From Oxytricha trifallax (Eukaryota; Ciliophora; Spirotrichea; Sporadotrichida; Oxytrichidae), in assembly GCA_000711775.1 (NCBI GenBank), contig ARYC01001500.1, forward strand, positions 36,083-100,082: DNA of 64,000 nucleotides, given 5' to 3'. Under the pieces are notes generated by a model. That model was not told the origin of the DNA and did not search any database. It saw only the letters and a list, made by a program, of their open reading frames with translations. Below, piece by piece: positions 1-10,699 of the stretch. Position 1 is the stretch's first letter. Every line of letters begins with the position of its first letter. The translations under genes and the position numbers were made by a program.

Positions 1-2625
1 CCACCGTTGAACTCGTAGATTTCTTTCGTGCATGAACCTAGTCTATATATTTGATTTTATAAATCAAAAAGAGCTCATGAATCGCAAAATTTGACTAAAA
101 ATTACATTTCTTAAAAATACAAAAAGCTGTGAATTTTAAGACTAGTCTTATATTAAGCTTTCTTATTAATTGAGGGTTGTCCTTTTAATCAAACTTGGTT
201 ACTTCACTATTATTTTTGACAACTAATTTTAAGAATTCTCTTATCGATCAACAACTTGAGCATTATGTGATAATTAAGAAGATGCAAAGTTATTGCTTTC
301 ACTGCTCATTAGATGTCGAGGGAGAACGAAATGGTTTGGATTTAGGTGCTCGTGATACTAAATTTAGTTGAAGTGCAATTGTTATTAGGGTTGCTATTAC
401 TAATTTATCATTATTTAAGACAAAAGTTAATTGGGATGGTTGCTATTTTATTACAAGTTGGTGAAGTTATTATGAGTTGAAAAATTTTGAGGATACCCTG
501 ATGAGGATAATGCAGGTGGTAAGTTAAAAATACTCTGTAATATAACTGTGTTGACGATTGGGTCTCTAACTATTAAATTACTATATAAAATTTAAATCTC
601 ATAAAATCTTTATATAGCTTTATTATTAACTACTTAGTTGCTACTTCTTAATAGATTTAGGTTATGTTAGTATAGTAAAGATGGCTGCTATTATTGTAGG
701 GTTTGGTTAAATATCTGAATAAATAAAAATACAAATGCACTGTATTTCTTAATAATTGCATAAGTAAAAATTACAAAAGGTTTCCTTTAAATTTTTATAA
801 AGGTATTTCATAAACAATTAATCTATTTTCTTAATGCGATCTCACTTTCTAAAATAAAATAGACTAAACTTAACTATGAATTTATATCATAATTAACAAG
901 TCACCGTTTTGCTGCATATCAATGGAATAAGACTTAAAACAAAGTGAATAAATGGCAAAAAATACAAAAGTTAATATTTTGGATTAACAAAAGGAAAACT
1001 GCCATTATTTTATTAATTTTAGTTAAATTAAAATTTCTAAAAATTTTGTTTTTCCTACCTTATTGAAGTTAGGCTTCTAGAAAGCTTTAATCAACTTATT
1101 ATTATAAGTTTTAAAAATATTAATTATTTTATTGATACTACTGAATATTAAGTTTACTCTCTTCTAAATCTAGTAACTAGACTCTATGATTATTTGCTTC
1201 TTATTAAGAGTTGAAGGGCTGAGATTATGAGAAAATCTCATTAATATTATTATTTGAAACAATTTATGCATTTAATTGATTTCTTTCATTGTTAGCGCTT
1301 ACTTTTTATTCTTCATATTGATTCTGCATGCTACTATATTTATCAATATTATAACGAAAATACATAATGCTAATTATAGCTTATGAGTCTAATTTTATTT
1401 GTGTATATTTGGGATAAAATCCAAGAGATCTGTCATTATTATTGACATTCTCTTGTTTATTCAAAGAGTTCTACTATACCTATTGCTATTAATTTTATTG
1501 TTAAAGTGATGCCAATTATAAGACCTATATAGAACTAGAAATTCTGTGATCTCCTCTCAAAATATCGTTTAAAGGGGAATTTATCAACTGAAGTCGCATT
1601 TATACATTTTATGTAAGGCTGTCTGCTGGATGTGTAAAGTATTTAAATAATTTTTTCTCAATTAAAATGACTAATTTGACTTTTCTTAATGAAAATATAT
1701 CATTAAAATAGTGTAGGATTTGCATTTAAATTAAGAGGAGGTGAAATCTATTATTCAACTTAATTGAGCATCTGTAAATTTGACTGATTATTTTACTCGT
1801 TCTAAACCCCCTCAGAAACGAGAGACCCACTCGGACCAACCACAACTTATTGCTATATTTATTACTGTTGTTATAGTATTAAACCTCGATCACCTGCTAT
1901 ATTATTGATATTATCTCTTCTCTAAAGTTAAATTGGTGAGCCAACTGGGTTAGTCTGGCTCTTCATTATTGCATTGATTTAAATGTTAAGCAAATCAGTG
2001 AAGAGATCCTGGTACTGAGAGAATTACTAACCTGCATGTGCATTATTATTCAATGCAGAGTTTATAAAAAAGTTTAGCTGATTTGATATAAAGGTAATGA
2101 AGATTTTATTTTTAAAATAGAATTGCTTTTAAATATCAATTCTTTTGCGACAAAATAGCTAAATCATGATCATTTTATAAGGAAAATATTAAATGGCATA
2201 AAAAAACAACAATAATTAATAAATTTTCACTTTCTTCTTAAATTTAAATCATTTCAAATTTTAATTACATTTTAACTTAAATTTTAATTTATATTTCATT
2301 TGCTAATTATTATACCATAATTCCTTTAAATTATAAATTTAAATAAGCAGAGTTTAACTATCTTATTCTAACTTACTGCTATTATGACTATTAGATTTAC
2401 TATTAATTTGGATTATAATTATTGTGAATATCCTATTATCGATCAATCTGGTTTATGTTCATTTATGCATATTATTTTAATTTTTTAAATAACAGTATAT
2501 AATTACATTAAATTTTAATGCTAAATAAATTCATAATTCATTTATTGATGAATTTACTATGATTGGCAGTTATTTATCTACAGACTGTTCAGTCTTTAAT
2601 GATCGCTATTACTCATATTTTCCAT
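1..2625 (-). CDS. Gln/Asn-rich protein, multi-MDS, C-terminus beyond window
   Basis: Unrecognised gene on the minus strand; no known domain. With TAA/TAG as Gln the segments read through as protein made mostly of Gln, Asn and Ser, for example GDRGLILQQQQQIQQQ near 1870 and QEANNHRVQLLDLEESKLN near 1180. Three junctions resolve with pointers (TGAACA, TAAACTCTGC, TACAC) and keep frame. Coding sense continues at about 560-720 and 240-530, and probably at 1-45, so the 3' end lies outside the window. Start taken as the ATG at 2625 (MENMSNSD), with a second ATG at 2616; the frame is open a little further upstream, so the start is not certain. Junctions between 1045 and 240 were not resolved. Long Q/N tracts suggest a disordered or prion-like protein, which is inference. 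Confidence 0.7.
1637..1715. other. IES, pointer TACAC
   Basis: GTGTA (plus strand) at 1632-1636 and 1711-1715. Excision of 79 bp joins NLNANPT to HPADSLTQN in frame; without it the frame meets TGA. Confidence 0.65.
2065..2356. other. IES, pointer TAAACTCTGC (10 bp)
   Basis: GCAGAGTTTA occurs at 2055-2064 and 2347-2356. Removing 292 bp joins IRQLNSA to LNNNAHAG in frame. A 10 bp repeat that restores phase is unlikely by chance. Confidence 0.8.
2462..2591. other. IES, pointer TGAACA
   Basis: Direct repeat TGTTCA (plus strand) at 2456-2461 and 2586-2591. Removing 130 bp joins HQRLN to INQIDRQQD in frame in the Gln/Asn-rich gene. Confidence 0.55.
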
Positions 2626-5198
2626 GTCTAATGGCAAGTGCTTCAATTTCTCCGTCTTGATATAAATTATAATAATAATTTGCAATTAAATTCATAAAAA
2701 TGTTTTAAAAACATATGAATCAAATTAAAATGTATAAATATATATATTATTTGATATCTAAGAAGTTGTGTTGAAATTTCTTTTCTTCTATCACTTCCTG
2801 ATTTTATAGATTTGACTACATTATTATAAAAAGTTAATTCCTTTTATAAATTAAGATTTTGCAATAAAAGAACTAATATTTTTAATAATATTTTTGATAA
2901 TTTATATTGTATTGATTAATTATAATTGTGTTTATTATTACTACTTAATTCACTATAATTTCTTTTGTATATTAATTGAGTTAATTAAAAAAGTTACTTT
3001 CACTCTTTATATTTTCCTATCATTTAATATTTATTTATATTTTTACTAATGCTACCTTTTGATAAATGTACAAAATATATATATATATATGTAAAAATTA
3101 TTAATTTTCATATATAATATATTTTTTAGTAAATTATTTATAAAAATTGGCTTAAAAAATAATTTTTTATCATAAAATGAATTCTATAAATATTCATTAA
3201 TGAATTGCAATGATTTATAAATGAAGAATAAATAATAAAATTATAATATCTTATTATTTATAAATGGAATCATAACTTAGAAATTAATAATAGGAAATCA
3301 GGGAGGCCAGAATTAAAAGCCTTATGAAAATTAACAAAAAATAAAATTCTCTCATACACTATGAAGAGGACAAAGAAATTTAAAATATATTTTATTTGTT
3401 AAAATAAATGAATATTAAGTAATAAATTTAAAAATTTAAAATAATTAACTAAATCAATGATATTAGAACAGTTTAAATCTTTACAATTTAACAATTAAAT
3501 GAATATTTTTGTATTATATTTAGCAATAATTATTAATATATTGTGAAGAAAAAAACAATAAGAAGGGAATGATGGGAAAAATAAGACTAAATATTAAATT
3601 AAATAGTTATTTTTAATTTAAATGGAGAAATGTATTTTATGACTTCAAAATCTAAGCATATTTTTTATTGAATAATAAAATTCTGAATTCATCTAGTGAA
3701 TAAATCTTATTATTTAAAGATTTCTAAGGCACTCATTCTTACTTATTTCAAAAATAAATATATTATATGATTATATCACTATCAGAAATTTAATTATAGT
3801 TTATTTCTTGTAAAATATATTTATTTTTCTATATATAACTTTTACAATGTGAGTTCCTGTCTTTAATTTTTAACATAAATTGAAATAAAATTATTGAACG
3901 ATATTAAATTAAGCAAAAATGATTTATAAATTAAGTATCTTCATATTTCTATAATAAATTTGATATTAAAATATGTAGAGTTTCATAAAGTATAAAAATT
4001 ATATGGGAAATATTTAATAGTGCGATGAATAAATCTAAATTAAGATTTGATTTCTATTAAATTTATTTATCTCTAATCTTTTATTCAAACTTATAATATA
4101 TGTTTGAAGGAAAACTTAGATAATACTATCTATAATGACAAAAAACATTGCCATTTATTTCAGTTTAAATATATATATATTGAGTGAATGCTCAGAGAAA
4201 ATCTTCTGAATGAAAAATGTGACGATATAGTACAAAATGAATAATAAATTAAGTCATAGAAAGATTTAGAAATATAAAATGAAATATTTATTGAATAAAC
4301 TGAACATAGTAATAATTATAATAGAGGGAGGGATAATTTACAATAATCTTAAGATAGTTTAGTTGCTGAAAATATTACAAAAATTAGTATATATTTGAGA
4401 AATTTAATAATAAAACAAGCAAATTATAAATATAAATATGTAAAACTAGATTCTATATAAAATTTACTTTATATAATAATTCTAAAATTGAAACATAAGA
4501 CGCATTTTTTATTCTATTATATTTATTTATTCTCTGTATTTTGCAGTGGGAATGATTAATCTTTAAATACGTAAAAAATTAAATTTAGTGAAATTCAATT
4601 TTATTTAATTGAATTAAGCATTTATACATTATATAGATATATCTATATCTATATCCTATATGAAATAAAGAAAACCTCCAATTTTTCTTAAAATTTCGCT
4701 TCATTACATCTTAAAATATTTCAACTTTGCCTGTCATTTTTTATTATTATGATTTATCTTACATTTCTATAATAATAAAGTTAAAGATTTAATTGAACCT
4801 ACTTAATAAAAATAAAAATCATCAGGTTTTCTGGGTTTAATTAAGAGAAAAGTAACTATGAAATAATAATCCACAAATCTTTTTGATAATAAAAATAAGA
4901 ATACTGTTGAACCTAAATCTTGTTCCTAATTAATAAATTTGTGATATTGTTTCTATCAATTAATAGGGGTTAATTAATTGAAATAATTTAATGTATTAAT
5001 TTAAAAATCTTATTTAGAGATTTAAAACGTGGAATCTAGGAGAGTTAATGCTGATGGTAGCAGGATATAACAATTGCGTTTTGACTACAATATCATATTA
5101 AATAATTGAATTTGTTTGAGAAAAAATAGTTCTAATCAGTAAAATAATAGAAATACAAGTTATTTAAAGCTTAAATTTTAAGTTTTAATTGAGGAATA
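2626..5198. other. AT-rich non-coding stretch
   Basis: About 2.6 kb with no coding sense on either strand in the TAR=Gln code. It holds short AT microsatellites, such as (AT)n near 3078-3092 and an ATATCT repeat near 4635-4655. No conserved terminal repeats were seen. Probably intergenic germline-limited DNA. Confidence 0.6.
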
Positions 5199-6611
5199 AT
5201 GTTTATAGCCACCGCTTATGTAATGGCTTATTTTTTCCTTACAGGATTCGTGACGCTGATACTTGCAAATAGTGCTGATTATCAAACTGATCAGTGTTCT
5301 TCATAGATTGTTATTTGGTTCAAATTATCTTTTTAGAAACATTAATTTATTCATAAAATTTCCCACAATTTTAAAAATAGAATTATTGAAATAAAAAACT
5401 TTATTAAGTATTTTATCTGTTAGTTACTACTTAATAGGGTTCTTAGTTTGCATTTTTGTGCTATATCAAATCAAAAGACATGGATAATAGTAATTAATAA
5501 GTTAATTCATTATAAAATTTATATAAGATAAAAATTACTATGTATATTTTAACATGGCTTGAGAAGTGAAATAGTAAACATGGGGGCTTTTGAAATCACT
5601 CTTCAAGTTTACGAAAAATCATGGGCATACATAGTTTTAGTTATTATAGATGTGATTAATTTAAGCATTACTATATGGGGTACTTTTATCTTTCAAAATT
5701 CATTGAGTTATTGTTACTTTGAGGAACCTGTGCTCACCAATTTCATTTTGATATTAATTATTCTGGGGTATATTTACTTTTTGAGAGTTGATATTAATAA
5801 ATTTTAGGCTATATAAATAATGGAATTTTACCTATTTATAATATAGTGATCAATCTAGATAGAAATTAATTGCCATAATGAATATGATATTTATTAATTG
5901 AGAGTAGTTCCATTAATATTTCACTATAAGTATGGGGTCAGAATATACAGGCATATCAGACAAAGATTTCGATGTTTCCGCAGATATGATCACAATTTAA
6001 AAGAAAAGTTTCCAATTTATCAATACAACGAATACAAGAAATTATTACAAGAAAGTTCTCCAAAAGATTAACTAGATGCTAACAATTCAAATCAAAGTAC
6101 AAAGTATCATTCTTGTGATAGAATTCAGGAATCTGACAGTAAAAATTTGCAGTTAAAAAATATTTCGTAAGAATAGTTCTAGACTATAGATAATACACCC
6201 TTCTTAGAGTAGTCAGATATCTCTAAAAAAGATAATTTAGACAGTCTTTCTTTTCCATTTCCTTAAGGTCTTAACGCTACAACATAGCAAACCAGAAATG
6301 AAATTCAAGCTGACGAGGGTGATGTATGCCCGATATGCTGTGACAATTTCAAAGATGAGTAGGATATAGTACTAATGCCATGTAATATCAAGCATATTTA
6401 TCATCCATAGTGTATCTATGAGTGGCTCTGTAAAAACATTCAATGTCCATTATGCAAGGAAGTGGTCTTTAAAGATGCTGTTGTTAGGGCAAGATCGGAG
6501 GAGGGTATAAGTTCAAACTAAAATTAAGTTTTGGAATAGCAAATTGTAAATGAGTAAGTTATAGATTTGGAGAATAGTTAAAGTTGAAATAATCATAGTT
6601 TAAGAAACTGA
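5199..6611 (+). CDS. RING-H2 membrane protein, probable E3 ubiquitin ligase
   Basis: Probable membrane-anchored E3 ubiquitin ligase. The ATG at 5199 follows an in-frame TGA. The N-terminal part has hydrophobic segments: AYVMAYFFLTGFVTLILA, then AYIVLVIIDVINLSITIWG and FILILIILGYIYFL. A charged linker is followed by a C-terminal RING at about 6325-6465: CPICCDNF, then C-x-IKH-IYH, then C and CPLC, the C3H2C3 ligand pattern. The TGA at 6609-6611 follows an Asn/Gln/Ser tail. Two IESs are resolved (5334-5591 and 5789-5905). RING-H2 proteins with several TM segments act at the ER, Golgi or vacuole in other eukaryotes; the location here is inferred. Confidence 0.85.
5334..5591. other. IES, pointer CTTTT
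   Basis: CTTTT at 5329-5333 and 5587-5591. Excision joins WFKLSF to EITLQVYEKSW in frame. The pointer is short, so the exact boundary is tentative. Confidence 0.5.
5789..5905. other. IES, pointer TTGAGAGT
   Basis: TTGAGAGT at 5781-5788 and 5898-5905. Excision of 117 bp joins GYIYFLRV to VPLIFHYKYG in frame in the RING-H2 gene. Confidence 0.8.
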
Positions 6612-6769
6612 TATTTAAAGTAATAAAAAGCTTTTTTTTATATTATTCATTAATTTTTTGAAATAGCTTCGAAATAAGTTCGAGAAGATCATTAAGGGTG
6701 TAATTATTTAGAGGGTATTTTGAAGTTAAATTCATAAATCAAAATTATCATATTAATTATTTACAGAAT

Positions 6770-8272
6770 ATGGGTGCACTCTGTGTTTGTATTGGAAACG
6801 ACAAATACGTTCCTTCCTCTATGTCTTTCAATTCCCTAACTCCAGTAATAACTTATTTCCTCTATATTTATCATTTTTATTAAAGAGAGGACAGAACAAC
6901 AGAATAAGAGGTGGCCCATAGATATCTCAGATCCTTAAGCCTTTCTTTGACCAAGACAAAGATGAGTAAATAATCACAATAATTGAACATTATACTTAAG
7001 CTTTGAATCAGCTCACAACTCAAACATAACTCAATGATGTGAATTAAACTCAAAATATCAAAAACATTTAAAACAAAGAACTAATAATAACATTTGGTGC
7101 ATATACTGAGCTTTTGAAAGAGATTATATTTGAATCAACTTTAAAAGAGAGGAGACAGCTTATAAATGAGAAGTTAGATGCTTTTGATTTTGCTTTTCTA
7201 GAATAAGAGAACGAATAATCAAATTCCAAAAATCAAAATACAAACAAATAGCTAAGAGATTGGCTTTCTAGTAAGCAAAAGTATCTAGATATTTTAAGAG
7301 ATCACTTCTCAGAGGTTGCTAAAATAGTTGAGGATTTACAGTAATAAACAATGCAAATTTTGCATTTACCAATCGATAGACTCTTTGATCAGCTTGACCT
7401 GAGTAATCTTTCAGAAGAAGAATAAAGACAAATCTGACTGGAAATTGCGTAAAAAGCCAAATCTATAAGGATTCAGTTGGAATAATTTGGGACTCAATCT
7501 CATGTGTAAAGAAGATAGTCTAGAAGAACAAGTATTAGAATTCAGCAATAATAAGAAAGATTATCTTTGATAAATGACTAAGATCACTAAGTTCCTTAAT
7601 ATAATTAGGATGATTCACAATCTATGAGAAAATCTCAGAGAAATTTTGATCATTTAAATCAAAGCCTTCAATAAAGGGAAACTCAATAAAACTAAGAAAT
7701 TAATGAGGAACTATGCTAAGAGATAGTAATTTATGTTTCTGACATTAAGAGGGAACAAATACTCTACTAAAATCTAAAGAATTAACTTAACTTAGAAGGA
7801 GGTATGAACTTTCATTCTGAGTTATCCACAAACGAAAAAGATGAAAATTTCGACATAAATATCATCGTGCTTAATGGCTTTGAAATCGAACAGAGGCTTC
7901 TTAATATACCTCATAAGCAAATTAACACTTTGATAAGGGAGAAGTGTAAATATAATTAAATTTACTTCTTATGTTTTTACAACTTAATGATTTTTATTTC
8001 ATTAAATTTCTCAATTTATAATAGCTCTAAACACAATGAAAACTTCCTCAGGTCATTCATACATTTGTAAATAATATATTAACATATTATGTTTTAAATT
8101 TTCATTTTATTAGGAAAATTGCCTGATTGGGTTTAAGTATGAATTAACTTATGATAAACTTTAAGAATAAATGCTAAAATATGGACTGACAGAAGATTTC
8201 TTAGAGGATCATGATGAAGAGGAAGATTTTGAGAGACATGAAGAAATTGACAATGAATTATGTAATTAATGA
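6770..8272 (+). CDS. Coiled-coil protein with myristoylation-like N-terminus
   Basis: Function not recognised. It starts MGALCVCIGND, a Gly2 with nearby Cys that fits N-myristoylation plus palmitoylation, so membrane attachment is likely. A 41 bp GT-AG intron at 6845-6885 follows NSLTP; splicing moves into the frame RGQNNRIRGG that stays open for about 1 kb. The body is rich in Gln, Glu and Lys with heptad-like stretches (LRDHFSEVAKIVEDLQQQ) and basic runs. The C-terminus is acidic (EDHDEEEDFERHEE) and ends with TGA at 8270-8272. One in-frame TGA lies at 7435-7437 (EEEQRQI*LEIAQKAK) with coding continuing in the same frame. A segment break between about 7960 and 8112 was not resolved. Confidence 0.7.
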
Positions 8273-8694
8273 TTATACAAGATTATATTAAGTTTATTAT
8301 ATTTTTAATTCACTTGCAAATATTGATGATGAAGGGAGCAAATGTAACTTGATAGAAAATTGAAATGATTAGTATAATTACTACAAGAATTTCCGATCAA
8401 TACACACTTATTAACATAATATTGCCAAAATTTGCTTATTTTTGAATATTATTAAAACAAACATGACCTAAAAGGATAAAGAGGAAAATTATACCGTAAA
8501 AATTAACTTCTTTATATTATTCTCAAGTATTCATGTAAAAAAATAGAAATATTATCCCAAATCACTATTACTTTAATTAAAAAAACCAATCCTTTCTTAA
8601 CTTAAATCTTGGCTTCATTTTCAAATCATATATTTCTTTTAACTAATTTCAAAATCAAATCTTCAATAGTTCATATATGTCAAAATTTAAATGT
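8273..8694. other. Convergent intergenic spacer
   Basis: AT-rich spacer between the stop of the coiled-coil gene and the stop of the acyltransferase gene. Nothing else seen. Confidence 0.6.
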
Positions 8695-9727
8695 TCAAGC
8701 TCTTCTTGTCTTAGGTGGTGTCTTACCTTCAAGCAAGGCTCTATATTCAAGTTTCTCAGGTACTGATTAATCAGAGAGAATAAGATTGTTGGATTCAGCA
8801 ATTATTCCTCTGATTATTTCAGCGAAGACCTCCCATCTCTGTTTTCCTGATCCCTCCGTGTGGTGATGTTTCCAAAAATACCTACAAAAGACATTGAAAT
8901 TACGTAATTTAAAAACTTACTCGTTGGGTTTAAAAACAGGGAATTCCTTAATTGTCAGAGTAACGTAGGGTGTACAAAGTACCAAGAAAAATTAAGCGAA
9001 GTCTCCCATCACATCATGGGATACATTAATGTAGGGTGAGTAATATTAAAAGGCAAAAGGTTGAATGGAATTTTCTCCGACAAAGGTTCCCTTCTTAAAA
9101 GGTAGTAGGTATTTCCCATTAGAAGTGCAACCTTCAGGATATACAATAAGTGGAGGAACTTAACCTGTCTCACTTAGCTTTTGTCTATCCGAGATTTATT
9201 GAATCTAAATTTAATTTAAACTTAAGACGAAACTACTTACGACTTTTCTGTTCTCTTCTTTTGTACCACCTCTATCTAAGAACAGTGATTAAATACTTTC
9301 TGCAATTTTTCCGACGCCTGGCATTTTTCTTACTTCTCTCTTAGATACAAAGCTGGGAAGGTTCCACCACATAAACACAAGAATGTCTATCCAAATTTAA
9401 TGATTAACTACGTAGGTGCTCGCATTTTCATAAGTTGGCTCCCAATCTGGTCCTAGCCACTATTTGTAGCTAATTTTAGGGCGCACAACGCTTATCCATG
9501 TGACTCCACCAACAAAAATTAAAAGTCTAGGTAAATATTGTCCTGGTTTCTTAGTCAAAATTCTTCTAATAGGACTCAAAGGCTAACCTGGTACGTGACC
9601 TATCATGCAAGTCCTAATATGAATATCTTAATAGATGATTTTATAATGTTATAATAGTTTGTTAAATTGTAACCCGTAGTTATTAAATGCAATGGGGAGG
9701 TCTACAATCTTTCATAGAATCACTCAT
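8695..9727 (-). CDS. LPCAT-like lysophospholipid acyltransferase
   Basis: Member of the PlsC/LPLAT family, which transfers an acyl group from acyl-CoA to a lysophospholipid or glycerol-phosphate at the ER membrane. Motif I is VVNHQIWIDIL (His and Asp of the HX4D catalytic pair), followed by FVSKREVRKMPGVGK and a motif with LFLDRGG. Motif III is YPEGCTSNGKYLLPFKKG. The hydrophobic segment LLIFVGGVTWISVV precedes motif I. It starts at ATG 9727 (MSDSMKDCRPPHC). One IES (9611-9692) and two GT-AG introns (9205-9240, 36 bp; 8882-8920, 39 bp) restore one frame to the TGA at 8695. The C-terminal EF-hands of animal LPCAT1/2 are absent. Substrate preference cannot be read from sequence. Confidence 0.88.
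9611..9692. other. IES, pointer TTGCAT
   Basis: ATGCAA (plus strand) at 9605-9610 and 9687-9692. Excision of 82 bp joins CRPPHC to MIGHVPGQPL in frame at the start of the acyltransferase. Confidence 0.75.
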
Positions 9728-10699
9728 TTTACACATTATTGCAGTATTTAAGAAGTTACTACTTACCACGACCATAGAGTATAGATTACTATAATCACTT
9801 TTATTTTTTTTAATTAAATTGACAGTAAATACAACTAAATTTATGTAAAGTTTTTATCACACAGACAGTGAGGAATCTTGGCCAAAATGTAACATAGACT
9901 ATAATTCAGGAAATTATTTATAATATATTGAACGTCATTGAAATAAATTGCTACGTATATACTACGCATAGTTAAAATCATGCTTACAAGGAAAACAAAA
10001 ATATTTACTTATTATTTGCAATTAAATAATGAGATAAATTAAAACGAGTGACAATTGACCACATATGAGTGTCAGACCTAGCAAATGGCGCATATTTCTT
10101 ATTCAATGCTGGATCAGCGTTTATAATGTGCCTACTTCCATAGCTAATGCACATATTATACAGTTAGAAATAAAAAAATACATGTAAAATAAGATAATAT
10201 AAATTATTTAATGAATCAATAATGTAGGTCGCAATATGTATCAGTATATAGATTGCTAAAAGAGCATTTAATCGTAAAAAATATAACAGGTAAAAAATTA
10301 ATTTTAACATAGTATCAAAATTTGATGTGAAATTTTGAATAATACTTAATTTGTTTTTGTAAATATTAATAAAATAATCCATACTAGCTAATCCGATTTA
10401 AATTTAAACATTATAACATATTAGGGGGTGTTTGATTAGCTATAGTAATGCAGCTTAGTAAGCAAGTAATCAATCAAATTAAATTTACATTAGAATTTAA
10501 ATTATAAAATATTCAAATATGGGACTATTCGAAACTCTCATGTCCTACGTAACTCCAACCACGGTTGCTATCTATATAAAAAACTATTATAATTATAAAT
10601 AAATTGATGTTAAAATTTAACATTTAATATTGATATTGGCTTAATTTGAGCTCAAATAATTGTAAACCTTAATTAATAAAATTAAAAATCATTAATCAC
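9728..10699. other. Intergenic, with a possible orphan coding segment
   Basis: Mostly AT-rich and empty. On the plus strand at 10519-10600 a short open segment starts MGLFETLMSYVTPTTVAI, with richer base composition than its surroundings. It has no visible continuation nearby. It could be an isolated MDS of a gene elsewhere or chance. Confidence 0.35.

Noticed and set aside
240..2060. Plus-strand frames open if TGA is Trp (for example GLDLGARDTKFSW near 340), suggesting a nuclear copy of mitochondrial DNA
   Set aside because: The minus strand in the TAR=Gln code gives a coherent Gln/Asn-rich protein with pointer-supported joins through the same region, so the plus frames are antisense shadows.
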